Shown in pieces: positions 1 through 9,181 of a DNA stretch of 64,000 nt. The notes beneath the pieces are model-generated. The model saw nothing but the letters and a program-made list of their open reading frames with translations. It made no database searches and was not told where the DNA came from. Every line of letters begins with the position of its first letter. Within the stretch, counting starts at the first letter, position 1. The stretch is from PALSA-555 sp963731625 (GTDB lineage: Bacteria; Actinomycetota; Acidimicrobiia; IMCC26256; PALSA-555). The stretch spans positions 868,001 through 932,000 of the forward strand of contig CAVSWH010000004.1 in NCBI GenBank assembly GCA_963731625.1, given 5' to 3'. A program made the translations under genes and the position numbers.

Positions 1-646
1 TGCGCATGTCGGCGATGCTGCGCGCGATCACGCCGCCGACCAGATAGCCGCGGAGTGTGGTGAACGCGTAGCGAACGAGGTCTTCCTCTCCGGCTGCGTC
101 GCCAAGCACTCGGCGGAACAGCGGCTGCCAGGCACGGGTGAGTCGGCGACCGTGCTCTGCGACGGCCGCGCGAGTCTCGACCGAGGTGTTGGGATTGTGG
201 GCGAGGTCGAGAAGGATCTGGATGCGCGCCAGGTGTTCGGGGGTCCCGTAGTGCTCCTCGATGAGATCCAGCACCGCGTGGAGGCGCTCTTCGAGGGTGT
301 CGCCGCCGATCTCGGCGGTCGCCATGGCTTCCTGTAGCCGGTGCCATCGGTCGTTGACGATGTCGAGCATCAAGGCTTCGCGGGTCCCGAAGAGGTTTTG
401 CAGCGCGCCCCAGGTGACGCCGGCGAGGCGCGCGATCTCGTTCGAGCTCGTGTGGTAGTAGCCGCTCTCGAGGATGCTCTTGATGGCTGCGTCGATGACC
501 CGCTGACGCGTGTTCTCGCCGTCGCTGCGTCGGCGACGACGAGTCTGAGCCTCCGGCGCTGCCGCGCGCGTGGCGCCGGTGCGGGAGGGTTGCGCCACGT
601 GGCGATCGTACCTGGACGTTCGTCGTGTCCCGGCGAGCGGGGTCAT
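1..646 (-). CDS. TetR-family transcriptional regulator (C-terminus beyond window edge)
   Basis: The ATG at 646 opens a frame that is still open at position 2, so at least 215 residues are visible. After a basic leader (RRRRR around residues 36-40) comes a typical TetR helix-turn-helix: TRQRVIDAAIKSI, then GYYHTSSNEIARLAGV and ALQNLFGTREAL. The rest is the helical ligand-binding domain, ending at VIARSIADMR when the window stops. It is the last gene of a leftward run that starts with the DUF35 gene at 5498, about 50 bp after the thioesterase, so it may control this lipid or aromatic acyl-CoA operon. The start is inferred; a GTG further in is also possible. Confidence 0.85.
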   Translation of the reverse strand, partial: MTPLAGTRRTSRYDRHVAQPSRTGATRAAAPEAQTRRRRRSDGENTRQRVIDAAIKSILESGYYHTSSNEIARLAGVTWGALQNLFGTREALMLDIVNDRWHRLQEAMATAEIGGDTLEERLHAVLDLIEEHYGTPEHLARIQILLDLAHNPNTSVETRAAVAEHGRRLTRAWQPLFRRVLGDAAGEEDLVRYAFTTLRGYLVGGVIARSIADMR

Positions 647-696
647 CGTTCGAATGACCCGCGCTCGAGTCGCGCGCCCGTGTCGCCACGGCACAT

Positions 697-1500
697 CTAG
701 GGCGTGACCCCCACCAGCGCGCGGGCCAACAGCGCATCGGACGCGCCGGCGTCGTGGACCGTCACGTCCGCGATGGCGTGTTCGCCCACGCGTCGGACGA
801 CGCAGGCCGTCGCTCTCGCCGGACCAACCTTCGCTTGGGCAAGAAAACGGAGCGTGATGTCGGCCGCCGTCCACCCGGTGACCGACTCGGCCGCCGCGGC
901 GACCAGGAACCCGAGCGCGCCGCCGTTGATCGTGCCGAAGCTGTTGCCCACATAGTCGGTCCGGTCGAGCTCCGCCCTGTCACCTCGCACTCGCAGCCCC
1001 ATCCGCTCGGTGATGGGCTCCGTCAGCCGGGGCCCGACACGTGGGAGCTGCGACCGCTGGCCGATCGCCGGCACGTCCCTGGCGAGCGACGCCTCTCGGG
1101 GGATGCGCACGAAGGAGGCGGTCACGGTGCCGATGTCGCGCACGCGGCCGTCGATGGACACGATCTTGGACCCCGTGTGGGAGACGTGCGCGTCGATTCG
1201 CACGAGGCCGTCCGTGGGCCGCGTGCCGGTGGTCACCGACAAGTCGCGTGTGGCCACGAAGCTCGGTGCGACGGCCGACAGGGCGGCCCGCGTGCAGGCG
1301 ATGTCGGCGACGGTCATCAGGGCTCCGGCAGCGACGCGTCCCGACGAATCGCGGACCGTGTCGCTGATGTCGAGCTCTGCCACGCCATGGTCGGCGCTCT
1401 CCAGCCAGTTGACGATCGCAAGGTCTCGGAGCAGATGCCGGTCCGGCGGGTAACCCACGTCAGGCCGGGCTCCGACGTCGCCCGCCGGCGCCGGCAGCAC
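697..1500 (-). CDS. Double-hotdog acyl-CoA thioesterase (PaaI-like)
   Basis: 267 residues from a GTG start. Two hotdog folds are visible in tandem: the first around residues 35-130 (VAAGALMTVADIACTRAAL, then a strand IVSIDGRVRDIGTVTASFVRI), the second around 165-265 (NSFGTINGGALGFLVAAAAES, ITLRFLAQAKVGPARA). The GxxxGGxxxxxxxxA-type active helix is clearest in the second half. The family hydrolyses acyl-CoA thioesters. It follows the CoA-transferase gene by 33 bp, so it probably trims or recycles the CoA esters handled by that operon. Substrate cannot be read from sequence. Confidence 0.85.
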   Translation of the reverse strand: MLPAPAGDVGARPDVGYPPDRHLLRDLAIVNWLESADHGVAELDISDTVRDSSGRVAAGALMTVADIACTRAALSAVAPSFVATRDLSVTTGTRPTDGLVRIDAHVSHTGSKIVSIDGRVRDIGTVTASFVRIPREASLARDVPAIGQRSQLPRVGPRLTEPITERMGLRVRGDRAELDRTDYVGNSFGTINGGALGFLVAAAAESVTGWTAADITLRFLAQAKVGPARATACVVRRVGEHAIADVTVHDAGASDALLARALVGVTP

Positions 1501-1533
1501 CGGCCGACGCCTCGGGCCGGCACGGCGGAAGGC

Positions 1534-3924
1534 TCACTCGACCCATAGCTCCTCGAAGATGGCGTCAGCTTCGATCAGCTTGTCGATCTCGGTGTCGTCA
1601 TAGCCGTGCTCGTGCATGATCTGGCGCGTGTGTTGGCCGCAGACGGGCGGCGGACCCCAGATGCGTTCCGGGGTGTCGGAGAAGTGGATGGTCGTCCCGA
1701 AGTGCTCGAAGCGGCCCAGCTTGGGATGGTGCTGCACGACGACGAGGTCGTGCGCGTGCATCTCCGGGTCGTCGTGGACCCGGGCTCCGAAGTTCTCGTC
1801 GCAGATCTCGCACGGCACGCCGGCCTGGTCGAGCTCGGTGAACACCTCCGCGGCGGTCCGAGTCCGGAACCACGGTTCGAGGTGGACGGCGTCGAGCGTG
1901 TCGATTCCGGTCGCGGTCCGGAGCGCCTGCCGGTGCTCGGCAGTGATCGCGGCGAGGCACGTCCACCCGTCGCTGGCCTCGTACAGGCGGTAGAGGGGGC
2001 TGAGCCCGAGCTGCATCCGGTCGAGCTGCGGCCGGGGCAACGCGGTCCCGTCGGGTTTCAGCGCCGCCATCGACGCCAGCAGCATCCCGGCGTTGAGGAT
2101 CGAGGTGTCGACGCTCTGGGCCTCCCCCGTCCGCTGCCGGTGATACAGGGCCTGGATGACCCCGATGGCCGAGAAGAAGCCGTTGCCGGTGTCGCCGAGG
2201 GAGCTCAGGCTCCAGAACGGCCGCCCGCCGTCATGGCAGCCGCCATCCTCGTAGGTCACCCCGGCGAGTGAGCAGCCGGTCTGATCGTTGCCCGGCGAGT
2301 CCGAGCGCGGGCCCCGGTCGAACCCTCGGGTGTGGCAGTAGATGATGTCGGGGTTGATCTCACGCAGGGACGCTTCGTCACACTCGAGGCGACGGAGGGC
2401 GTCGCGGCGCATGTTCGAATGGACGACATCGGCCCGTTCGACGAGCCGGTGCAACACGGCCAACCCGTCGGGGGTCTTCAGGTCGATCCCGATGCTGCGC
2501 TTGCCGCGGTTCGCGCCGTACGCGATGTGCTGGGCATGCCACCACGGATCACGCCGCGCGTTGATCTTGATCACGTCGGCGCCGAGATCAGCGAGCACCT
2601 GGGTGCCGAACGGCCCGGCGACGGCGAAGCCGAGATCGAGCACCGTCACGCCGTCTAGGGGCGGGCGACTCGAGGGTTCGGCCTCCGACGGCGACCGGAC
2701 GACGGCGCGGTGCGCTTCGAGCACGTCGTCGGTGTGCTCGCCGACGAGGGGCACCGGTCCGTGCACCCGACCGGGTGTGCGGCTGAGCCCGTAGAGGATC
2801 CCGGCCTGGCGGAGCGTGCCGTGCTCGGGGTGCTCGAGGTCCACGACGGCTCCCTCGGCGAGGAGCGCCGGGTCGTGGAGCGCCTCCTCGGGGGTGCGCA
2901 CGGGCTGGAGCGGCACGCCGGCCTGGCGGGCCACCTCGACCCACTCGTCGCTCGGGAACCGGGCGAACGCCTCGACCATCTCCGGGAAGTAGTGGGCCAG
3001 CACCACGATGCTCTCGGGGTCCGACGCGATGCGGTCGGGGTCGTTGAGCACCCGGTCGACGTCCCGGCGCACGGCGAGATGGTCACCCGCGGCGCTGGAC
3101 AGCACGAAGCGCGGGTGGGGAACCCACTGCTGGACCCACCGGCCGTCCGCGCACCGAAAGAAACCCTTCGGCGCGCGTCGGTCATAGACCCAGGAGCGGT
3201 AGCCCACGGCGTCCGGCCGTTCGACGCGCTGCCACTTCGAGGCGGTGCCGCTGAGTGCGGCCTGCAGGAGCGACGTCGCAACCTGTTGGCCCCGCCCGGT
3301 GCGAAGCCGCGCGAGCAGCGCGGCGTTGATGCCGGTCGTCGCCAGGAATGCGGCGCCCATGCTGAGCCACGGCGTGTACGTGAAGATCGGCCCCTCGCGC
3401 GGCGCGCCGGGCTCCATCCCCTCGGGGATCTCGAGCTCCGCGAGGAACGGCTCCTCGCCGTGCATGTGGGCGACCGAGCCGCCGTAATGGCTCCGCTGCG
3501 CGTCCCAGATCCCGAGCCGGGCCGCGACCAGCCCGTCGTAGCCGGGCCGGTCCCGGTGCGCGGCGTGCGGCCCGTACGCGGTGATCGAGCAGTGGATCAG
3601 GCGGGGATTGCGGACCCGCAGCTCTTCGCTGGCCAGCCCCAGCCGCTCCATCGTGCCGGGAGCAAAGGACTCCAGCAGGACATCGGCGTCGTCGATCAGC
3701 GTCAGGAGGCGCGCCCGGTCGGCGTCGTCGCGCAGGTTGAGCGCAACGCTGCGCCGGCCACGCAGCCAGACGTCGTAGCCGGCGGTGTCCCGGAAGGGAT
3801 CACCATGCGGGGGCTCGATCTTGATGACGTCAGCGCCGTGGTCGGCGAGCAGCATGCCGGTGATCGGCCCAGCGATGCCCCACGACAAGTCGAGGACTCG
3901 GATGCCGTCGAGGACGCTTGCCAC
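1534..3924 (-). CDS. Two-domain CaiB/BaiF (family III) CoA-transferase
   Basis: 796 residues, about twice the usual 400 of a family III CoA-transferase, because two complete domains are fused. Domain 1 (about 1-400) begins GIRVLDLSWGIAGP and contains RPGYDGL, where the Asp is the likely catalytic residue. Domain 2 (about 425-790) begins GVTVLDLGFAVAGP and has SPGNDQTG at the equivalent place. Such enzymes move CoA between carboxylic acids. The GTG start is preceded by GAGGAG. It lies 9 bp after the thiolase-like gene. Both domains keep the N-terminal GADVIKI element, so this is a tandem fusion and not a pseudogene. Confidence 0.92.
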   Translation of the reverse strand: MASVLDGIRVLDLSWGIAGPITGMLLADHGADVIKIEPPHGDPFRDTAGYDVWLRGRRSVALNLRDDADRARLLTLIDDADVLLESFAPGTMERLGLASEELRVRNPRLIHCSITAYGPHAAHRDRPGYDGLVAARLGIWDAQRSHYGGSVAHMHGEEPFLAELEIPEGMEPGAPREGPIFTYTPWLSMGAAFLATTGINAALLARLRTGRGQQVATSLLQAALSGTASKWQRVERPDAVGYRSWVYDRRAPKGFFRCADGRWVQQWVPHPRFVLSSAAGDHLAVRRDVDRVLNDPDRIASDPESIVVLAHYFPEMVEAFARFPSDEWVEVARQAGVPLQPVRTPEEALHDPALLAEGAVVDLEHPEHGTLRQAGILYGLSRTPGRVHGPVPLVGEHTDDVLEAHRAVVRSPSEAEPSSRPPLDGVTVLDLGFAVAGPFGTQVLADLGADVIKINARRDPWWHAQHIAYGANRGKRSIGIDLKTPDGLAVLHRLVERADVVHSNMRRDALRRLECDEASLREINPDIIYCHTRGFDRGPRSDSPGNDQTGCSLAGVTYEDGGCHDGGRPFWSLSSLGDTGNGFFSAIGVIQALYHRQRTGEAQSVDTSILNAGMLLASMAALKPDGTALPRPQLDRMQLGLSPLYRLYEASDGWTCLAAITAEHRQALRTATGIDTLDAVHLEPWFRTRTAAEVFTELDQAGVPCEICDENFGARVHDDPEMHAHDLVVVQHHPKLGRFEHFGTTIHFSDTPERIWGPPPVCGQHTRQIMHEHGYDDTEIDKLIEADAIFEELWVE

Positions 3925-3933
3925 AGGTTCTCC

Positions 3934-5103
3934 TCAGGAGGTGGTCAGGATCGCGCCGGTCCGGCTGGCCGTCACGAGGACCGTGCGGGGGTCGGGCACC
4001 TGGTTGACGGCGGTGCCCCGCAGCTGGTGGACGGCCTCGAGCACGAGGTTCAGGCCGTGGATGTATCCCTCGCCGATGAGGCCGCCGTTGGTGTTGGTCG
4101 GGAGCGCACCGCCGATGGCGAGGTTGCCGTCGGCGACGAAGTCCTTCGCTTCCCCGAGGTCGCAGAACCCCAGCGCTTCGAGCTGCATGAGGAGCAACGG
4201 TGAGAAGGCGTCGTAGATCATGGCCGCGTCGATCTCCCCCCGACGCAGCCCGAAGCCCTCGAACAGGTGCTGGGCCAACGCCACCGATCCGTCCATGACC
4301 GAGAGGTCCGGCCGGTAGTGGTCCGACGCGATCTCCTGCTCGAAGAGCCCGGCGGTGGCGGCGGCGGCGATGGCCACCGGTGGCTGCGGGAGGTCGGCGG
4401 CCCGGTCCCGGGCGGTGATGACCAGCGCGACGGCGCCGTCGGTCTCTTGGCAGCAGTCGAACAGGCGGATGCACGGCTCGGCGATCCAACGCGAGGCTTG
4501 GTGGTCCTCGAGTGTCATTGGCCGCTGGTATCCCCATGCCGCGGGGTTCGTCGCGGCGTAGGCGCGCAGCTGGACCACGGCACGCCCGAAGTCGACGCTC
4601 GTGGCGCCGTAGCGGTGCATGTAGCGCGTCACGTTGAGCGCCATCCAGGACGCGGGGGTCAGCACGCCGTACGGCATGCACCACTGCATGGCGGTCGAGC
4701 CCGAGTGCGCCGATGTCGGTGACGCCGCCGTCTTGGCCCCACCGAAGCGCGTCGCGCCCGACCGGGCGCGCACCGCTCGGTACACCACGACGACGCTCGC
4801 GGCACCGCTGGCCACCGCGGCCGCCGCGTGCAGCAGGGTCCCCATCGACCCGCCCCCACCGTACGGGATGCGCGACGAGAACGCGATCTCCTGAAATCCG
4901 ACCGAGCGGACCAGCTCCGTCTCCTCGACCGGATCGATCGTGTAGCTGACCAGCCCGTCGACGTCCGCGACGCTGAGCCCGGCGTCGACCACCGCGTTCG
5001 TGATCAATTCGCAGGCCAGCTGGAGCTCGGTCCGCCCCGCGTGGCGAGAGAACTCGGTCGCGCCGACGCCGACGATCGCCGTCCGGCCGCCGAACGCCGT
5101 CAC
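3934..5103 (-). CDS. Thiolase-like acyl transferase/aldolase of the SCPx-lipid-transfer type
   Basis: 389 residues with the thiolase fold: TAIVGVGATEFSRHAGR at the N-terminus, ELACELITNAVVDAGL-like helix, and the C-terminal NTNGGLIGEGYIHGLNLVLEAV block. The segment where true thiolases carry the nucleophilic Cys reads GGGGSMGTLL here, with no Cys. That is typical of the lipid-transfer-protein subgroup, some of which work with DUF35 proteins as steroid side-chain aldolases. Its ATG overlaps the stop of the upstream DUF35 gene (ATGA), a strong sign that the two proteins act as a complex. Exact substrate unknown. Confidence 0.88.
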   Translation of the reverse strand: MTAFGGRTAIVGVGATEFSRHAGRTELQLACELITNAVVDAGLSVADVDGLVSYTIDPVEETELVRSVGFQEIAFSSRIPYGGGGSMGTLLHAAAAVASGAASVVVVYRAVRARSGATRFGGAKTAASPTSAHSGSTAMQWCMPYGVLTPASWMALNVTRYMHRYGATSVDFGRAVVQLRAYAATNPAAWGYQRPMTLEDHQASRWIAEPCIRLFDCCQETDGAVALVITARDRAADLPQPPVAIAAAATAGLFEQEIASDHYRPDLSVMDGSVALAQHLFEGFGLRRGEIDAAMIYDAFSPLLLMQLEALGFCDLGEAKDFVADGNLAIGGALPTNTNGGLIGEGYIHGLNLVLEAVHQLRGTAVNQVPDPRTVLVTASRTGAILTTS

Positions 5104-5498
5104 GACGCGGGCCGGAAGACCGGGACGGCGCGCTCATCGGCGGTCGCCGCGTACGTCACCTCCAACGGCATGCCGATCTCGACAGCCTGGGGATCGACCT
5201 CGACCAGGTTCGACACCAACCGCACGCCTTCGTCGAGGTCGACGAGGGCGGCCACGATCGGGTACTCGAAGGCTGGGTGCCGCGGGTAATGCAGGATCGC
5301 GTAGCTGTACAGCGTTCCTCGCCCGGAGAGCTCCACGACGTCGATCTCTAGCGAGTGGCACCGCGGGCACATCGGGCGCGGCGGGTGACGCAACACGGCG
5401 CACTGTCCACATCGTTGCGCGACGAGCCGGTGCTCAGCGGCCGCGTCCCAGAACACCGCCGAGTCTTCCGTGAGAAGCGGGGCTTGCCTCACGCACAA
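5100..5498 (-). CDS. DUF35 Zn-ribbon/OB-fold acyl-CoA-binding protein
   Basis: About 130 residues; the longest frame starts at a TTG at 5498 and a GTG two codons later is an alternative. The rubredoxin-like Zn ribbon is seen as CGQC and CPRC (residues about 33-36 and 47-50), followed by an OB-fold with GRGTLYSYAILHYPRHPAF. DUF35 proteins are partners of thiolase-like enzymes. The 4-bp overlap with the thiolase-like gene fits co-translation. It is the first gene of the leftward operon, with the 5501-5514 palindrome directly upstream. Confidence 0.88.
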   Translation of the reverse strand: MCVRQAPLLTEDSAVFWDAAAEHRLVAQRCGQCAVLRHPPRPMCPRCHSLEIDVVELSGRGTLYSYAILHYPRHPAFEYPIVAALVDLDEGVRLVSNLVEVDPQAVEIGMPLEVTYAATADERAVPVFRPAS

Positions 5499-5500
5499 CC

Positions 5501-5514
5501 ATAGTAGATACTAT
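5501..5514. promoter_or_regulatory. Perfect palindrome in divergent promoter region (candidate TetR operator)
   Basis: ATAGTA-GA-TACTAT, two 6-bp half sites with a 2-bp spacer, in the 44-bp gap between the leftward DUF35 operon and the rightward amidohydrolase. Size and place fit an operator for a TetR regulator, most simply the one at 1-646. Inference only. Confidence 0.5.
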
Positions 5515-5542
5515 CCTTTGCGCTCGCAACCGTGGAGAAGCC

Positions 5543-6598
5543 ATGACCAAGCTGATCTCCGCCGATTCCCATGTCGCCGTTCGCCTCGGCGACATCCGTC
5601 AGCGGGTTCCGTCGTCGCTCCACGAGGCGTTCGATGATGCCGTCGCCGCGCAGGCCCAGATCGACGAGGAGCTGCGGGGTGGCCGGAAGATGTCCCTCGG
5701 GGACTTCGACCTCGAAGCGGTGCGCGATCCCGGCTACTACGAGCCCGTCGCTCGCCTCGCGGCGATGGACCGTGACGGCGTCCAAGCCGAGGTCCTCTAC
5801 TCGGAAGTGAGCGCCTTTCGTGCGTTCGGCCTGGTGCGCGGCGACTGGCGGCCCATCAGCCGGGCGTTCACCGACTACCTCCTCGACTTCGCGGCCCATG
5901 ATCCGGCGCGGCTGGCCGTCTCGTATCAGGTGCCGATCATCGACATCGGCTACGCGGTCGAGGAGGTGCAACGCCTGGCCGGACTGGGCGCCCGTTCGGT
6001 GCACCTGCCCAACTTCCCGAGCGAGATCGGGCTCCCCGACTACCACGACGAGGTCTACGACCCGCTCTGGGGGGTGCTGCAGGAGACCGGCATCGCGATC
6101 AGCCACCATCTCGGCGTCCGCCACTGGCTCTACGACATCTTCCGGCGTGACCCCACCCCGCAAGCGGCGATCTTCACCTCCATGCCGTCGCTTGCGCTGT
6201 CCGAGGTGATGGCGTGGTGGATCCTCACCGGCACACTCGAGCGGTTCCCGGCGCTGAAGATCGTGTTCGTGGAACCGAGCCTCTTCTGGCTCCCGGGCTT
6301 CATCGCCAGCCTCGACCGCAAGGCCGAGCACGGCTACGACCTCCCCGGGCTGCGGCTCAAGCCGAGCGAGTACTTCCACCGCAACATGGCCTTCACGTTC
6401 ATGGACGACGACGTCGGCCTCCAGCTGCGACACCTCGTCGGCATCGAGAACATCTTGTGGTCCACCGACTTCCCCCACCCGGCGACCACCTGGCCGAACT
6501 CCCAGCAGATCGTCGCCCGCCAGTTCGCCGACATTCCCCCCGCAGAACGGGACCTCATCTGCTCCGCCAACGCCGCACGCATCTACGGGTTCGATTGA
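5543..6598 (+). CDS. Amidohydrolase-2 family metal-dependent hydrolase/decarboxylase
   Basis: 351 residues. The N-terminal KLISADSH corresponds to the metal-binding HxD-type strand of the ACMSD-like branch, LGVRH and SHHLG supply inner histidines, and ILWSTDFPH near residue 310 holds the conserved Asp. NAARIYGF at the C-terminus is typical of the family. Such enzymes hydrolyse or decarboxylate cyclic or aromatic acids. It is transcribed divergently from the DUF35-thiolase-CoA-transferase operon, so a joint catabolic pathway is likely. The substrate is not predictable. Confidence 0.88.
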   Translation: MTKLISADSHVAVRLGDIRQRVPSSLHEAFDDAVAAQAQIDEELRGGRKMSLGDFDLEAVRDPGYYEPVARLAAMDRDGVQAEVLYSEVSAFRAFGLVRGDWRPISRAFTDYLLDFAAHDPARLAVSYQVPIIDIGYAVEEVQRLAGLGARSVHLPNFPSEIGLPDYHDEVYDPLWGVLQETGIAISHHLGVRHWLYDIFRRDPTPQAAIFTSMPSLALSEVMAWWILTGTLERFPALKIVFVEPSLFWLPGFIASLDRKAEHGYDLPGLRLKPSEYFHRNMAFTFMDDDVGLQLRHLVGIENILWSTDFPHPATTWPNSQQIVARQFADIPPAERDLICSANAARIYGFD

Positions 6599-6617
6599 GC
6601 GGGTGTACGCCAGCCAG

Positions 6618-7352
6618 TCAGCCAGCGTCCCGACGCACGATTTCGCTGAGGGAGATCTGACGTTCGACGACGGCGTGCGCGAGGTCGACAAGTCCGAGGT
6701 TGTGGTTGCGCGCGTACCGGCGAAGCGCAGAGAACGCTTCGTCCATGTCGAGCCCGGTGTGCTCGGCGAGCGCGCCCTTCGCCTGTTCCACCGCGACGCG
6801 GCTGTGCAGCGCGTATTGGAGCTGCTCGGCCAGAAGACGGTGTTCCTCAGCCGCACGATGTTGGAGTAGACCGATCGTGGCCACGTCAGCAAGCGCCTGC
6901 GCAGCGACGAGGTCAGTGGTGGGCAGTGGCCCAGGATCGGCGCGCAAGAGGTTGAGCGCGCCGATGCGCTCATTCCGAAGGTGCATCGGAAGGGCGTGCG
7001 CCGACCTCCATCCCGAGGCGAGAGCCTTGCGAGCGAAACGCGGCCATCGAGCGACGGCGGCGCGGACGTCGTCGCACTGGATGGGCTCGCCACTTCGGTA
7101 GCAGTCGACGCTGGGGCCGTCGTCATGCTGGATCTCGAAGAGCTCCAGGACGTGCATCTCGTGGCTCGAGGACGCCGCGACCTGGAGCCCGCGTGGCGGG
7201 TCGGCGAGCAGCAGCGCCGCCTCGGACAACTCGAACAACTCGACGCATCGCGTGGTCAAGACGGTGAGAAAGTCGACAACGTCGAAGTCCGCCACCAGGG
7301 TGTCGGCGACGTCCACGAACGCTCGGGCCAGCAGGGCCTCACGCTGGGTCAC
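6618..7352 (-). CDS. GAF-ANTAR transcription antitermination regulator
   Basis: 244 residues from a GTG. A GAF sensor domain fills about residues 20-165 (AALLLADPPRGLQVAASSS, IGALNLLRADPGPL), followed by an ANTAR RNA-binding three-helix domain: LQYALHSRVAVEQAKGAL, then EAFSALRRYARNHN and LADHAVVE-like helix with final LSEIVRR. ANTAR domains bind paired hairpins in nascent RNA and prevent termination. It lies next to a second GAF-ANTAR gene 70 bp upstream in the same direction, an arrangement frequent in actinobacteria. Confidence 0.92.
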   Translation of the reverse strand: MTQREALLARAFVDVADTLVADFDVVDFLTVLTTRCVELFELSEAALLLADPPRGLQVAASSSHEMHVLELFEIQHDDGPSVDCYRSGEPIQCDDVRAAVARWPRFARKALASGWRSAHALPMHLRNERIGALNLLRADPGPLPTTDLVAAQALADVATIGLLQHRAAEEHRLLAEQLQYALHSRVAVEQAKGALAEHTGLDMDEAFSALRRYARNHNLGLVDLAHAVVERQISLSEIVRRDAG

Positions 7353-7422
7353 CGCGCACCCCCGCGACCGGCCACTCGGTTGGGCAGGCCATCCGCCGCC
7401 TTCGTATCAGTCGGCTCTCGGG

Positions 7423-8121
7423 TCATTGGAATCGGAGTTGCCGCGTCACGACCTCTCGGGCCACGTCATTGATCGACCGTCCCTCAGAGTAGGCGTAGGC
7501 GCGGAGGCGCACGAGCGCAGCGTCGATGCTGACGTTGAGCTGCCTCGACACCATGCCCGATGCCTGATGGACCTCCGTCCGGAGGTCACCAGGATTGTCC
7601 ATCTCGTCGGCGAGGTCGCCCGCACCTGCGCCCTCTTGGACGGTCATGACGGCCCCGGTCACGAGGTCCGCCATCGCAATCCCATCCGCGAGTTGCGTTG
7701 CCCCGAGGTCGCCGGGCCGGCCGTGATACAGGTCGAGTGCACCGAGGCGGATCGCACCAACTCTGAGCGGGAAGCTAAACGCCGCGAGGACCCCCGCGCG
7801 GACGGCCTCGGGAGCGAAGGTTGGCCATTGGGCCCGATCGAGATCGTCGAGACTGGGCCCGAGGACGGGACGCCCGAGGGTGTGGGCGTCGATCCCTGGT
7901 CCCTCCCCGAGCATGAACTGCAGATCCTCGATCGCGCCGGACGCGTCGTCCGACACGCCGAGCGACGTCCCGTGTCCTTCGTCGTCCATGATCATGATCC
8001 CGGCGCCGCTGACCCCGATCAGCTCGACGCAGGCCCGGCACAGCCGCGCTCCGGGGCTCTCGCCCCGTTCATGGTCCGACTGCAGCCCCGACATGAGGTC
8101 GCGCACCTGGAAGCGTTCCAT
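7423..8121 (-). CDS. GAF-ANTAR transcription antitermination regulator (second copy)
   Basis: 232 residues. GAF part: GVSGAGIMIMDDEGHGTSLGVSD and FSFPLRVGAIRLGALDLYHG. ANTAR part at the C-terminus: EVHQASGMVSRQLNVSIDAAL, VRLRAYAYSEGRSINDVAREVV. It is a paralogue of the downstream GAF-ANTAR protein rather than a recent copy, since the two differ throughout. Its targets are unknown. Confidence 0.92.
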   Translation of the reverse strand: MERFQVRDLMSGLQSDHERGESPGARLCRACVELIGVSGAGIMIMDDEGHGTSLGVSDDASGAIEDLQFMLGEGPGIDAHTLGRPVLGPSLDDLDRAQWPTFAPEAVRAGVLAAFSFPLRVGAIRLGALDLYHGRPGDLGATQLADGIAMADLVTGAVMTVQEGAGAGDLADEMDNPGDLRTEVHQASGMVSRQLNVSIDAALVRLRAYAYSEGRSINDVAREVVTRQLRFQ

Positions 8122-8176
8122 GGTTCACCGGCCGATCAGCGTCGCGCCGGGCCTGGCGCGTCGGCACCGGAGCGCG

Positions 8177-9181
8177 TCATCGGGTTGCCTGCGGCGTCGG
8201 CAACGGGGCGACACGACGGGTCGCGAGGCGGGTGGGGTCCGGCCATCGAACCTGGGTTGCCCAGCCCATTCGTTCGAAGATCCGGATGAGCATCGCGGAC
8301 GTATCGAGCTGATGGGCATCGACGCCGTGGCGCGCCAGTGAGGGGAAGGCGTGGTGCGCGTTGTGCCATGCCTCGCCCATCGAGAGAAACGCGAGGGGTG
8401 CGAGGTTCCTGCTGGCGTCCCGTGTCTCAAACGGCCGGCGGCCGAACGAGTGACACAGGGAGTTCGTGGCCCAGGTCACATGGTGCAGGAGTCCGACGCG
8501 CAGGACCCCCGCCCAGAGGAACAGGGCGACCGCTCCGCTGAATCGTCCCGTGATCGCGTACCCGAGGCCGAACGGCAGCAGCAGTGTGAAGACGGCGAAG
8601 GGAATGAACAGGCGGTCGATAATGACGATGTCACGATCCGCGAGCAGATCTGGCGCGAACCGTTGCGGCGAGGCGTTCCCCGTCTCGAACAGCCAGCCCA
8701 CGTGCGCGTGCGCCAGGCCCCGCAACCGCCCGAAGCGCTGCGTCGACGGTCGGACGGGCGAGTGTGGGTCGCCGGGACGCTCCGTGAACATGTGGTGGCG
8801 TCGGTGCTCGGCGACCCACCCGATCAGTGATCCCTGCAGTGACAGCGATCCGAGCAGCGCCAAGGCGATCTTCAGCGGCCGGCTTGCCTCGAAGCTCCGA
8901 TGGGTGAAGAGGCGATGGAAGCCGACGCTGACGCCATGACCAATGACAAGGTAGAAGACCGCGGCGATGACGATGTCTTGCCACGCCAATCCGTCGCTCA
9001 ACACCCGACTGAAAATCACGCCCAGCGCGACCGCCGGGGCGATGAGCAACACCGCGGTGAAGGTGCGCTGGGGCCAGACTCTCGGTGGCGGTGGTGGTGC
9101 GGAGTCCGAGTCAACCGTTGTCGCCGGCAATGCCGAGCGCTCAAGAACGTGCATCAGGACCTCAGTGTGCGTTCGATGCAC
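8177..9181 (-). CDS. Membrane fatty-acid (acyl-CoA delta-9-type) desaturase
   Basis: 334 residues; an internal ATG (MHVLERS, 9154) is an alternative start. The three histidine boxes of di-iron membrane desaturases are present: HRLFTH, HRRHH and, in EAWHNAHH, the HxxHH-like third box. Hydrophobic segments around residues 40-60, 70-85, 100-120 and 195-240 fit the four-helix topology. It introduces a double bond into membrane acyl chains. Ends in a short Pro-rich tail. Confidence 0.93.
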   Translation of the reverse strand: MHRTHTEVLMHVLERSALPATTVDSDSAPPPPPRVWPQRTFTAVLLIAPAVALGVIFSRVLSDGLAWQDIVIAAVFYLVIGHGVSVGFHRLFTHRSFEASRPLKIALALLGSLSLQGSLIGWVAEHRRHHMFTERPGDPHSPVRPSTQRFGRLRGLAHAHVGWLFETGNASPQRFAPDLLADRDIVIIDRLFIPFAVFTLLLPFGLGYAITGRFSGAVALFLWAGVLRVGLLHHVTWATNSLCHSFGRRPFETRDASRNLAPLAFLSMGEAWHNAHHAFPSLARHGVDAHQLDTSAMLIRIFERMGWATQVRWPDPTRLATRRVAPLPTPQATR

